DNA of 64,000 nucleotides from Leptodactylus fallax (Eukaryota; Chordata; Amphibia; Anura; Leptodactylidae). Shown here piece by piece: positions 52,000 through 64,000 of this stretch. Position 1 is the first letter of the stretch. Every line of letters starts with the position of its first letter. Location: the NCBI GenBank assembly GCA_947044405.1, contig CAMRHE010000017.1:10198001-10262000 (forward strand). Reading direction: 5' to 3'. The translations under genes and the position numbers were made by a program. The notes under the pieces are model-generated. The model did not search any database, was not told the DNA's origin, and saw only the letters and a program-made list of their open reading frames with translations.

Positions 52000-54532
52000 A
52001 TATATGTATAAAACAAGATCTTTATTGGAAGGGGCTAAATTGTCGTAATAAAAATTTGGTCTAGGATGGATATTGAAGAGGTTTCCAGTATTTTAAAGAG
52101 TGAAACGGTATAAAGTATAAAAATACTTAACCTTACTTAGCAATTAAATCCCCGTCCGTTCCAGTGGTCCACACCAATCCTGCAGTAATGACGTCACATC
52201 GAGTTATTCACATGATGGAGTTGATATCATCACTATGGAATAGACAAGGACCACCAAAGTGGTGGTACTGGAGCATAAGGGGATTAAACACGCATGTATT
52301 TTTTTTACTTCACATCATTCCATGCTCTTACGCAAATTTTACAAGAAAGTTAGTGATGGATCATGTACTGTAGACTTTAGAAGACAATTACTATATTCGT
52401 TGTAGTCAAACAAAAAGAACTTTCAAAGATATCTATTGAAAAGAAGCCAAAAAGTTGGACACTGTCAGCAAATTTCTAAGCACATGGACAAACCCCAAGA
52501 ACCATTTAGTCAAACTGTGCTCAGAGGTTGAGAGAGTAATAATGGAGAAGGTAGGTTTTGAGGTTCTGCAGCAAGAGTGACATTTCTGGTTGTACAAATG
52601 AGTTTAATGGAGGCGTAAATTTTTTTGGAAATGTACATTTTTGTTGCGCTAAAGATAGTTCCACCTTAATGTAAAGTGACATGATAATGAGTTATATATG
52701 TAATAGTCATCCTGAATTCACTCATAACCTCCCTCTAAGCAGTGAAATTGCTTCTTTTCTCAAAAATTTCCAACATAAAACAAACTTAACTCTAAGGTTG
52801 TAGAATTTATCTCTACTGGATAATTTTGTGAACTCCTCCCAATAGTCTTCCAACTCTTTTTTCCTTTTTTTTTTTTTAATAAGTTACCTACAGTTAAAAC
52901 TAAGTCACTTGACCGAAATGTCTTCATGGTTTCTAAAGAAGTCAAGCTCATGAACTTTTTAGACATGACAAAATACGATTGACTTCCTTTACCCCAAATA
53001 CACTGATCGGTTAGCCAATTTGTTCTTGACAAGTCAGCATTTGGAGTGGAGTTACCACACTGGTCAGGACGTCTTCAAGGTGAAGTGGCTATGACTTGAT
53101 AGAGATAGCCGAATACAGCACCCCATCAGTCCCATAAAAGTAATGGTCACACATGCTCACTCAATTCACACAGGAGATTCGGGGGACTCCCGTTCCAGCG
53201 GTCGGACCCTCAGCAATCAGATCCTTATCTCTTAAGTGACAAGTTTTGTCAGTGGGAAAACCCCTTTAAAGATGAATTTTTTGCTACTCTAACATAAGGC
53301 TTGTGACTCCTACAAATACCTGGTCAATCTAGAAGTTTATTGCCCAGAGATTAGATTGTCAAGTGCCTGACTACCTGAATCCTTACAGATTAATTGATAT
53401 CCTGAAATTAGATGCTGTAATAAAATAAAAAATTTTGACTGGGTAAAATTACAAAAATGTCAAAAATTTGGGACTCCGGTAAGTAATCTTCACATTTTTT
53501 TTTATCCATTTTTGAACACTGCCTAACCCACCTGGTGGTACGTAATATACAGAATTACTTAACGGCATACTGAACTTTTTGCTACTAACCAGTGGACGCC
53601 TTAACATTTTTTTTGGACTCGATTCCCACATCAGATTAAGAATGTGCTCAAACTTTGGTAAATTATTTCATAACTACTACATTATATCGCCTGAAGTCAA
53701 CTCGTTGCATAACTGTATGCATATATCTATAGATACATATATATATATTTTTTTGTTTAAAAGAAAAAGTAAAATAATTTCTGTAAGGTGCTAAACTCAT
53801 ACCTGCCAAACACAACTTTTTTGTCCTGGATGGAGAAGGTTTTCATTTGTACTATTGCTTGACCACTGAAATCTGTAAAATTACATCCACACATCCCAAA
53901 AGTATAAATTACACAGTTTTGGAGAGTCAAAACCAACCAGACTTCTTTTTATGAGCTCGGCATGCAGGTCCATTATATCCGTATTTCTAAAACATATAGA
54001 CTCATTTGATATTACAAAATACAAAAATAGTTTATCAGAACTTTCATTTACATTCCATTTACAATGAGTGCTTAAATAACTTAAAAGGTTAGCCTAATCT
54101 GATCCTTAAAATACTTGAAAATAATGCTAGCGCCCAAAAACAACAAAAAAAAAAACAAAAGAAAAAAAGCACATCGTTTGTAGTACGAGGATGGGGGTCA
54201 AGCAGCATACTGTACGTCTTGGTACGGCATACATTCAAAAAGTTAAAAAGTTTATTCTCTAGGTGGAACAAAAAGCAAGGCAGTATTTTTTTTTGGCGGA
54301 CTGAACTATTGAGGAAATAAAGTGAAATGTGCAATAAAACCCAACATTCACTATATTCACAATCATGACTATTTACCAAACCTCTCTCTTAAAATCAATC
54401 TTAGGTCGCATATACTCAGGACAAGGGTTAGGGACAGGCATTTTCTTTTGCTATAAAACATGTGTTCAAATTGTGGACCGGCCCACTGGGGTATTTAATT
54501 TACATAGTTAAACTGTGGCTTATAGGTTAACA
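52000..54532 (-). other. PRICKLE2: Probable PRICKLE2 3' UTR
   Basis: This is AT-rich sequence downstream of the PRICKLE2 stop on the minus strand. AATAAA hexamers lie at 54256-54251, 53341-53336 and 52026-52021. PRICKLE2 is known for a long 3' UTR, so an end near 52000 is possible. A half copy of an AAAGGGGTT-type repeat occupies about 53180-53272. The boundary is uncertain. Confidence 0.35.
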
Positions 54533-55401
54533 CTAGGAAATGATACAATTTTTGCTCTTCCTCCGTTTCCTGCTATGTAATTGTCCTCGTCCACCCAAAG
54601 TGGAAGACTTGGGTATGCCACCGGAGCATTGACCATACTGATGGATAAGGTCTTCACTGGTCACATATCTCAGACGGGTAGGCTGTGGAATTGGTTCTCC
54701 AAGGAAATATCCTTCATTATCGGACTCTGAAGATGATGAACATGTGGAGCACCAGTCATATTCATTCATGTGGGGTCCCCAACGTTCACAGAGATGGTTT
54801 TGTAAAGCAAGATCAGAAGCAGTCCTTTGATACCGGTTGTACATTTCTCTTCTGGCAGCCTGATCCATCTGATCGCGACCTCCTCTTTGTTGCATCAGTC
54901 GTTCATAGTCCTCCCTGGCTCTCAGAAGTGGTTTATCTTTTATTTTATTACACTGCTCTGTAGCCAGGTGGAGAGCGTTGTCAGAGCGAGATCGCCTTGA
55001 CCTCCTTTGCCGATGATGACGATAGTGTTGATCGTTATCCCGCGATTGGGTCCTCCTCCTTGTCCTCTCGCTCATGGGTGTCATCTTCACATTACCCTGG
55101 CCAACCATGTCATTCATACCATCATCAAACTGAAATGACTGGTGCATTCTACCATGAGATGCCAAGTCCCTATATTTGCCAGGTTTGGCTAGATCACCAA
55201 GATTGTGGGCCATATCTTGATACTGTTGCGCAGAGAGAAGACTCCGCACTGACTCTACACTTCGGAACTGAGATGAAGAGTTGAGCGTTCCCATATTGCT
55301 CAGCTTTTCTGAAACGTTCATTCCAGAGTCTTTACTCAAATCTGGCATTGAAAACCGAGATAGATGCTCTTGACGTTTAGGGCCCCCATCCATAGATGCA
55401 C
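54533..55401 (-). CDS. PRICKLE2: PRICKLE2 terminal coding exon (C-terminal ~289 residues with CAAX box)
   Basis: Prickle-like 2 is a PET/LIM-domain planar cell polarity protein that interacts with VANGL and Dishevelled and acts at synapses in vertebrate brain. This exon begins after a minus-strand acceptor TTTTTCAAG (AG 55403-55402) with two bases of a Gly codon, then [20 protein letters not shown]. Family-typical segments follow: [71 protein letters not shown] and [20 protein letters not shown]. It ends CIIS and TAG at 54535-54533. CIIS is a farnesylation-type CAAX motif preceded by a basic cluster, as in other Prickles. The PET and LIM exons are upstream, outside the window. PRICKLE2 rather than PRICKLE1 is supported by sequence and by PSMD6 synteny. 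Confidence 0.95.
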
Positions 55402-56954
55402 CTTGAAAAAAAAAAAAAAAAAAAAAAAGACTATCATTAGTACAAATAAGATCAACAAATATATATATGTTTTACTATTACACATTTTGTACATCAATAA
55501 CTACGATTGTTATTTTATGGTGGTCCAAAAGGTCATAGATCACTACGACGTGGGGAGTCCTGGTCTCAAAGTCAGATTCAGGATGAGAAATGTGGGCATA
55601 ACACGGCACATTTTTTGGACAGCATTTGCCCTTGCACAGGGGCCTTAGACCAATTCCATGCTCTAATGCTGACCGAACAAAACAAACGTTTTTGAACCCT
55701 TTGACAAGATTGGAAGACATTGGGGGAAGAGGGATCGACCATGTTGAATTTCAACAGGTTTGCATGTTTGATCCTTAGGCAATGGATTAGGGCGGCCATA
55801 CACTTAAGGTGGTAACAGCCAACTATTTTATGTGTAAGGGGTGCTGACTTACGCAACAGCAGATGTTGGGGAAAAGAATTGGACAAGTCACTACGCCAGT
55901 CCTTTGTTCCCAATGGGGAGAGAGATGTGAACAGACTGTTGAGGGTGGTGTAAAAGTGACATTTGCAACAATTTTTATTGCAAGTGTCATCTAAAAAGCT
56001 GCAAACCCGAGGTTTGTGACTTTTTTTAATGCCACATTTCTGACATAGGGGCTTAGTAAATATTCCCCAGAGAGCCATACCTTTCTAAAATAAGGACTTG
56101 GTGCCTAAAGAATATCTTGAACACTTGTATCGTATCACACAAAGAGGTTATTAGTGATGCCGAGACAAAACAATGACATGCCCAGACACAAAAATTAGAT
56201 ACAATCGACAATGTGGAGAACACAGATGCAGCAGGAAGAGAAGGGGAAGGTTATAAAACAGACACTATACAGATGTTTTCTAACTGAGCACAATAAAAAC
56301 CACTTCATTACAAAGCAATGAACCACAGTGTAATCTAAAGTACTTTATAATGGCAAATAAACACCAAACCATACAGGACCCAGCCATTGCTTCCCGACAG
56401 TCATTAACTAAGGAATGTGCAATATAACCATCCGAGCAGGCTACATCCTCTCGGCAGTAAGCGGTCTCCTCTCCCCAGGGCGTATCATTACAGCATACAG
56501 CATATGTGTCAATCACAGCAGCCCGCACTTCTGAGCCGAACGTCAACTAGAGGTGTCGGCATTATTTTTTGTCTCGTAGGACCTTGTACAGCTATAAATC
56601 AGGACCAAACCAATCTTGGACTTTTTGTGCTACAGTGTATTTCTTCACTATGTGACTCAATTAGAATCAAATTACTAGGCCACATACCTCTACAGAGCCT
56701 CTGACTAGTGGAGGGGGCCTGCCGCACCCCTATGCAACATTCTGATATTGTAATAGGGTATATTGGACATGGTTATTTGTAATTTAATCTTACACGTGAT
56801 AGTCAGATAACAGATGCACAGTCAGGTCCCACTAGGGCATTAAAAAGAATTTTACTGTATATTCCAGTGAATAAAAAAATATTCCGCTAGGCTGTATGTG
56901 ACCGGTGACAATTCATACTAAAGATATCCATTTATTAGCAATAGTTGGGAGCTG

Positions 56955-57115
56955 CTAGAGTGTCTCTCCTCTGGAGGACCCAACATGTCCTTGTCTTTTG
57001 TAACCCAATCACTGATTTCATTGGGCATTGTGCAATGCTTGATTCAGCCTGTGGTGGTGCTCAAGGGAAACTAAACACTTGCTGCTGAGCTTCACAATCC
57101 GATCACTCAGGATCT
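56955..57115 (+). repeat. Dispersed repeat copy (CCTGTGGTGGTGCTC variant)
   Basis: CCTCTGGAGGACC, CATTGGGCATTGTGCAATGCTT and CCTGTGGTGGTGCTCAAGGG line up with about 1830-1925 and with the minus-strand copy at 21195-21290. The TGTGCAATGCTTGATT segment followed by CCTGTGGTGG is the conserved core. Confidence 0.6.
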
Positions 57116-57200
57116 CAACAAGACATCCTGTAATTGTGGCTTATTGCCAGGCAACCATTTTAACATGAAATAGATATATAGCAAACACAGAGATATCTAT

Positions 57201-57202
57201 CC

Positions 57203-57243
<41 letters not shown>
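57201..57243. repeat. (ATCT)n microsatellite
   Basis: About ten tandem ATCT units, starting after a CTATCCATC variant. Confidence 0.95.
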
Positions 57244-60200
57244 GTAAACAACTTGTATATCACTAATTATATATAGAAAATTGCCTAATAGGGTGACAAA
57301 ATAGGCTCAGTATGGGTTAAAACAAAGTATTAGTGCATGCTCACTGATCTGTTAATACACTCACCAGGTCCCTGCTGGTCTCTACTTCCTGCTCCTCTCG
57401 ACACAGGAAATGCCCAGCCAGCCATTCATGGTTGAGACGGGTCATTACTTTGGCCACTGATTGGCTGAGTGGTCATTGCCTGTGTGGTGAAGGGGGCCAG
57501 GAAGGGGAGACTGGTGGGCACGGTGAGGGATCAGTGAGGAGACTACTGATTCTTTTATATTTTTAACCCATTCGAACCTGTTTTATGCTGAACAACCCTT
57601 TACATAGCAACTTTGTGGCACGCAGGTAATTTTATACTTCAGCAATGGCAGTGTCCCAATGAAATAATTTAGAGGGAATTTACTTGTGTAGAGGAGAGTA
57701 GTTGTGGCACATGACCCTTTTTACACCACTTTTTATGAAAGTGTGGTGGAGATCAAAGCAGGCCGGGCAGGAATATCTTCGCCTGACAAATTTAAAACTG
57801 GTGCACATTATAAGAAATCTACGCCGGTTCCCAAACTTGAACCATCCCCTAAATAATTCAGGTGCATCTCGTACCAGCAGGGAAATGGGTTAAGACTGGC
57901 GCAAGAAACGCCGGCTTTCAAATTCCCTCTATTGCTTTTGCCATCTGCCAGTAAAATGCAAACCTTTCTATGATGACCTGTCATATGAAGTCCATTGATA
58001 AACCATAAATAATAGACCATTATGGACTATGCAGGAAAATCTAAAAATGTTTGCCCCTACAAAATCTCTTCCTATTGTATAGTTAAATTGGATTTCGTGG
58101 TAAACCCTTTCCTGCAAGAGAGATGCGAGACGCGCCGTCACATTGTACTTGCCATCACCAAGCTCGGAGTTCATGAAGAACCTGTCAATTATGTAAATCA
58201 CGCAGAACCCCGCCAGCCAAAATTGTCATTAACAGAACAATTACTGTACCTTAATTACTAACATAACTGTTTTGGGTAATTTAGTGTTGGTGTCGGCTTC
58301 CAAATCAGGATGTGGCGTGTTTGTTATTGCGCAGGGACTCTATTTACCAAGTCACGAATAATATATTACAGTCCTCAGCCAGAGATAATAAGCGCGTCTC
58401 TAATTAGATCATAACTATTCCGATTTTACATAATATTCATGATGTCATTTGGATGTAATTTTCGGCATCAGTTTGAGTTAGAGCAGACCACGCAGGGAGA
58501 ACCTTATTGGCCAAAATATTATGTAGTCAGAATGAACGGCATTTCCAAGCGCTCGGCTTCTGGGACCTACTAAAAACAATTTCACAGGCTTATGTAAATT
58601 GTAACAAAATGCAGACGCGGCTGAAGCCCGTACAGAAGGCGAGAGCGAATGACGGGATGAAAAGAGTTCAGGAAAAATGTAATCACAGTATAAAACCAGG
58701 ACCTTAAAAACCAAATGAAAATTTATTAGGATTTTGCCGTTGCACAGGGCCGCGTGTTCTACGTCGGGATTTAATGAGAAACATCTTTTCGGTTACATAA
58801 GGAGGGTTGGAAAGTTTCAGGCTTGTGATTTTTTTTTTTCTTCTCTATAGCTCAGTTTGCTAACTATATCTTTCTAGTGGTTTCTGATACAGAGTTCTCA
58901 GGCGGTACGGTTTCTACTTGTGGAGATCGCCAGCTGGCATAGGGAGCTTCATAGGCTAGGCAATGCTCCCGGGAAAGGAAAAAAAAAAAAATGGTACGCA
59001 AATTAAATCTCATCCAGGAAGAACAAAGCTGGTGCAGTAGTGCCACCTATTGGAAGTAGCACCCTATAAGTCAATGGTAAACCCTTTAATGCCCCTTGCA
59101 ACAGGACTACGAATGTTAGGCAAAAGAGGTCCATCTGTAGACGGCCGCCTTGGCGTTCCTGCCTCTAAATCGGTACAGAGCAGGGTCCTGGATTAAGATG
59201 ATGATGTCTGCAGTCACCACTAGGGGAGCTTAGTACATAAGGTTATACTTCCAAGATAAAACAGAATAAGCTATTAATGTCCCCCCCTAGTGGTGGTTGC
59301 AGACAGTCAGAATGTGATCTTTTATAGAACTTATCTATACAGTAAAAAAATATCACTCACTAATTTAAAATGGAAGCTTTGATGGTCCCAATCTTTAATT
59401 TACAAGCAGCTGGCAAGTGACCACCACAGCCTGGCCTCAGTGTCCTGTAACGCTCATGTCCTCTCTCTTCTGGCCCCTGTGCCTCCTGGTTCACCTCTCT
59501 AATGTATCCTGACTCCATGCTCTCTTTGCCCCCCCATGGCTTCCATCGTCCTCCTCCTCTCCTCAGTGGTGCCCGTAGGGGTGCCTGTAAGCTCTCCCTT
59601 CTTCTCAAAGGGCCACTGCATGCACCAGCAATTTGGTTCCTTTGCCACTGGCCATCTGCAATATACGAGCTCTGCTCAGCCCCTCACCTGAGCAATAAGG
59701 TTCTAGTGTGTTAGACACAGCTACAGAAAGCCTGTTACCTGACCACCTCTGATCTGTGTATTAACCTTTGGATTGTTCCTGACTACATCCTGTCATACTC
59801 ATTCCTGAACACTTGCTTGTACCTGACTTCTGAGCCATAGCTGCCTGCCCTGACCATCCACTTCCCTGACCCCTGGTGTTTCGCACCGGGGTCTCTAAGT
59901 TCACTGAGCCAGCTGCCAACCCCACTGAGACCAACTCAGGAGGTGGTGACCTGGCAAAGTCCACATTGATTTACAAGGGTTAAAAGGAGGATACTGGAGA
60001 AACTGCTTAGACAACACCTTAGGAGGCTCCCATAGTCCAACTGGTTTGGTAATACAGTGGGTCCACTGCCCACTGACCCAGTAAAAAATCCAGTAGATCA
60101 CTTGCCATCCTACTAGTATCAAGGTTCTTATCACCGACTGGTGGTGCCAGTAATACAGTACATGAGCACTAAGGTCTTTGCACTTGTGAATAAAAAGAAA

Positions 60201-61116
60201 AAAAAAAAATGCTTCAGCACCAGCATTGATGGGGAATACAAGAGACTAGTAATTTTTTTTGTTTTCTTATTTATAGCATTTGCACCTTGTGCAATTTTTT
60301 TAAGTTTTTTTCCTGTATCTGCATAACCCCTTTCAATCTATATCTACACAAGGAATTTGGAGCACTGTATCTGTAAAACAGAGCTCTATTCACTATGACA
60401 GTATATGAAGGAATTTATCAGCTCAGAATTCTACACGAATTCTCCCTATTCTTCCATTCTAATATGAGAAGGCTTGCTTTGTGTCCATCTATTCAGTAAG
60501 CTGTCTGCCGGCATACCTGGCCATTACTAGAAAATGTTCTCAGACTTTTTGTTTCCAGTCTTCAGCCACTGAAGCAGTCAAGAGACATTTTAGCAAGAAC
60601 AATGAGAGCGATCTATTTCTCCTCCTGGTAACAGCGCTGGGCACTCGCCGGAGTCATTATTTATTAGGTGAAGAGTTGGCATTAAACAGCGGCAAACCAA
60701 ACTGGAAAGTACAGCTCAATAAGACAAATACTCGGCAAAAAATCCTAAACCCTGCAATCTGCCTGTCACTTCACATTCACTGCTTAAGACTCCTTAGGAG
60801 GAAAAAAATAGTCACAATAAAAAGCTAAAATACCAAAGGGGAAAAAAAGAAGGCAAGAAATAAACTATGAAGCAAAACCTTTATAATACAAAAGTCTGTC
60901 TGTGTTAATATATTAAGTAATAATATATATTACATTATTATTAGTTATATAATATAACATTTGTATGGCATGGGGTAAGGGGTTAAGATTTTGGAGAGAG
61001 CCAAAGCTATATAACTTAGCCTGCAGGAGCTGTCTCCAGGGCCAGATTAGGAGGAGGATAGATGAAGAAACAGCCCTCGGTCTTCCATCACATTTGCCAT
61101 ACACTGGATAGGGGAC

Positions 61117-61443
61117 TTAAAGGGGTTTTCCAGGATAGAAATATTAATGACCAATCCTAAAGATAGGGCCTCAATAACATATTGGTGGGTGTCCAACATC
61201 AGACACCCCTTTCAATTAGCTGCTGATACTCAGAACTGAACAGGAAGCAGGCAGTGCTGTTCTTTGTGCAGTGGACAGATCAGGTACTGCACATCAGCTC
61301 CCATTTATTTGAATGTCTGCTTCCTGCTCTATTTACTATGTTAAATAAGGGGGTAGCGGGTGTCAGACCCCCACCAATCTGGTATTGAGGACCTATCTTT
61401 AGGATAGGTTATTAACATTTTTAGCCCAGAAAAACCCCTTTAA
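61117..61443. repeat. TTAA-bounded foldback element (AAAGGGGTT family), best-preserved copy
   Basis: TTAA occurs at 61117-61120 and 61440-61443. The left arm AAGGGGTTTTCCAGGATAGA pairs with the right arm (reverse complement AAGGGGTTTTTCTGGGCTAA). Pairing continues through CCAATCCTAAAGATAGG/CCTATCTTTAGGATAGG and TTGGTGGGTGTCCAACATCA/GGGTGTCAGACCCCCACCAA, about 95 bp per arm. Confidence 0.8.
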
Positions 61444-63190
61444 AGAAGCGGACATTCTTAAAACTCAGCTTCATACAATTAATCTATCATTCCCATAAGA
61501 AACATACTGTATATGAAAACTGGTTTTATACCACACTTCATACTATGACAGTAGCTCAATATTTCAATAGACTTATTAGGAGAATAAGAAAATCCCAAGA
61601 CTCAAGCTCATGAAAGTCACAACAGAGAATGGGACCATCTGCAGTGACCGGGAGCACCGAGGTGCAGAGAAAAACAGGGATCAATGGGGGTCCCAAAGGC
61701 CAGGATTATAAAGTAGTGGCCTATCCTAGCAATATAGCATTACCTTGACAGAAGGAAATGCTCCTTTATGCAAAAATAACTAGGCTTTCATTAGGGGACC
61801 GCCTATAAATCTCATGTCTCTGGGGTTGTGGCGCTCACTTAGCAAAGACTGTAGCTCCACGGACGTCACGGCTAATTTTGACCAGAATAAATCAACTAAA
61901 AGATTTTTTGCAATCCTGAAAATCACAATGCCGCGATGTCATGAATATTCCTTGTGCTAGAAAATCCCTCATTACGGATAATAAGTGCACAGCTGCTATC
62001 CATAGTACAGTTCAGAAATAATAGGATCTGGCTCGCCTCAAACATGATGAATAACCAACGCCTCGCCTGTGCTCACTGAGGTCATGAAAAATACATACAA
62101 CCGCTTTGAGGTTGTGATCCATGTGAGAAACCAGCGTAACTTATTTAGGATCTGGAGCCTTCAGCCTATGGAAACTGTGACCTGAAATACTCATGGACGG
62201 TGGGGATTGTAACCTACATCGGAAAGTAAAATGGTGCTGCCACCTCCTCAATAGGAAATGGAAACGCAGAGTGATGGGCTGTATTTCTGCTGGCGAGTCA
62301 AAATTTTCAGCCTTGTTAAGGACTTGTATAGCCAAAAAATTACCTATTTTTTTAAATTAAGTTTTATGTTAAAGCATTTTTTTTTTTTCACATTTTTGCT
62401 TAGTTTTTTTTATTTTTCCAATTTTTATTTTTTTTTTTTAAATCCTAAAAATCTTGCAGTTTTGACTCTGGCCACTATGCCAAAAATGTTGGATCAATGA
62501 GAGTCCTGCCTTTGAATGGAGATCCAAAGTGATGAAACTGGGGCCAGGGGGTCCTGCGTCTGAGGGACAAGACAGGTCCCAGATGATCGGACATTTTGGG
62601 AATATTCTTTACATGCAGAACTTTATTAAGTCCATACATTCGAACACTTATGGTCCAAGTGACATTGATCCCGTCTTCTCTTCCAATTCCCCGGCCGGAG
62701 TGTTCTCGTAGGATCACGTTACTAATAGCTTTATTAGGACATCTTACATTTCATTGTTTTATCTATAGGAAGAATAATTATTTTCTTTGTGATTTTAACT
62801 TTTTTGCTGATGACTCAATAGCAGAAATGAAAGGAGGTAAAATAAATACTTGGAGGATCTGAGATATACTTGGCACGTCTCTTAGAGAAGTGACCTTACA
62901 CCTCTTGCCTCTAACAGATGTACATTGCTTTACTCAGACATTTCTTCCCCCGGCGAAGTTATCCCCTATGAAGTTATACACGGCCAAGTCACACTAGGAC
63001 AATAGTTCAAACAAGTTGAAGCACAAATACGCCCAATGGAGATTTTCCTACAGGAAGCAAGTCCCGGCCAGGTTACTTCATTGTTCTGTTGCAGCTTTGG
63101 ATGCTCGGATTTACCAAAACATCTGGACGATCAAACTTTTACTAGCACCGAAATGGCCCCAGAAGTGGCAAAAGACTAGAAGTCATATAA

Positions 63191-63487
63191 TTAAAGGGGC
63201 TCTCCAGTGAGTCTATCATCACTTACATCCTCCATCGTTGGTGGTGAACCATGGGTTTCCAGTCTGGTTCCAACCCTGAGTCATATCAGAACAAGCACCC
63301 GGCCCAATTCACTGCACCTCCTCCCTCCTCTACCACGTTAACCGTATTGTGAGTGTTAGCTTTACTAGGACAATGATGTATTCAGCCAGCCCTCATAATA
63401 CAGGTAACTAACTAGCATAGGAGACTGATTGACTCAGGGCCTCAGAGGATGTAAGTGATTATAGACTCCCTGGAGAACCCCTTTTAG
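63191..63487. repeat. Foldback element (AAAGGGGTT family)
   Basis: The left end TTAAAGGGGCTCTCCAGTGA pairs with the right end TCCCTGGAGAACCCCTTTTA. TATCATCACTTACATCCTC pairs with GAGGATGTAAGTGATTATA. The right TTAA is mutated to TTTA. Confidence 0.7.
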
Positions 63488-64000
63488 TGTATTGTGTGAC
63501 CATATAAAGTCTGGCACTTTCTGTAAGCACTAATTGGGCAGAGTCCCTGCACACACCCCTTTTACATTATTGAGGCGGCGGACGCACCCTCTGCCAGCTC
63601 AGGGTTTATGAAGACTAGCGATAATGGGGCAGATTTCTGAAGACTGCCATTTTTATTTCTTGGGGGATACAAGCATTTACTAAAACAGTCATGTCAGGAG
63701 CAATGATGAATTCCCTTTAAGTACAGCCTTAGCTCAGGCACCATTACAGAAGTGCCCTCCACCATGTCAGATGGCCACGCCGGTGATATCTGGAGAGATA
63801 ATGAATGGTGTTAAAGTATTGACAGCACTGTCAGTGAAATGGGCATCACACAACCTCCAAGAGGCAGCAAAAATCAATGAGATTGCTGGTCTCAAATACT
63901 ATAATTTCGGCTGTAAATATATTTGTTACCTGTAATTTCACAGAGACAAGTGCAAATTACGATCCCAGCGAAGAAAACCTTTAATAAACGTGTCAGTCTT

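Larger units (their letters stand above)
55402..64000 (-). other. PRICKLE2: PRICKLE2 last intron (partial, at least 8.6 kb)
   Basis: No PET, LIM or other PRICKLE2 exon is recognised to the window end. A run of about 20 A (plus strand) at 55409-55428 forms the polypyrimidine tract of the acceptor. Repeats include 55830-56070 (GACTGG...AAATCTCC type), a dispersed copy at 56955-57115, a (ATCT)n run at 57201-57243 and foldbacks at 61117 and 63191. 58020-58740, 60480-60830 and 61780-62180 look unique and TAAT-motif-rich. Confidence 0.65.

Noticed and set aside
54685..55284. Plus-strand ORFs over the PRICKLE2 exon
   Set aside because: They are antisense shadows of the minus-strand coding exon.
55578..56078. 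166-codon minus-strand ORF upstream of the PRICKLE2 exon
   Set aside because: It has no PET, LIM or Prickle similarity and overlaps a repeat at 55830-56070.

Overview
The window is vertebrate nuclear DNA with spliced genes, GT-AG introns and many palindromic interspersed repeats. Three genes can be read: the 3' part of ATXN7 (plus strand), all of PSMD6 (minus strand) and the terminal coding exon of PRICKLE2 (minus strand). This order and orientation matches the ATXN7-PSMD6-PRICKLE2 block I know from human chromosome 3p14. Several repeat types, including a TTAA-bounded element ending in a CCCCTTCC-type terminus and 'TTAAAGGGGTT(G/T)TCCAGG' foldback elements, are ones I associate with neobatrachian frogs. 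An anuran is therefore the most likely source; this is an inference from memory, not a search result.

Layout. 1-12700 carries eight ATXN7 coding exons with their introns. They encode about 710 C-terminal residues of ataxin-7: the last histidine of the first zinc finger, the SCA7 domain, the third conserved block and the Ser-rich C-terminus, ending in an 18-nt terminal coding piece. The polyglutamine exon lies upstream of the window. 12701 to about 19045 is a probable long 3' UTR with several AATAAA signals. About 19046-24450 is the tail-to-tail gap to PSMD6, filled mostly with palindromic repeats. 24639-30749 holds all eight PSMD6 coding exons, giving 389 codons plus stop, with a CpG-rich, ETS-site promoter just upstream (to the right). 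About 30960-52000 is repeat-rich intergenic DNA with TTAA-bounded foldback elements, a compound (TCTA)n array, a 118-nt pure C run, and a few stretches that look unique and may be conserved non-coding sequence. 54533-55401 is the last coding exon of PRICKLE2, ending in a CAAX box. 55402-64000 is the adjacent PRICKLE2 intron.

The genes are not a functional operon. ATXN7 is a SAGA deubiquitinase-module subunit, PSMD6 is a lid subunit of the 26S proteasome, and PRICKLE2 is a planar cell polarity and synaptic protein. All reading frames and splice phases are intact. I saw no intact transposase or reverse transcriptase ORF, CRISPR array or tRNA, and no gene system that is clearly new. The most unusual content is in the repeats: multi-copy TTAA-bounded palindromic families (one nested inside another, one 59 bp long beside a splice donor), a family of three dispersed non-palindromic copies, and the long C homopolymer.
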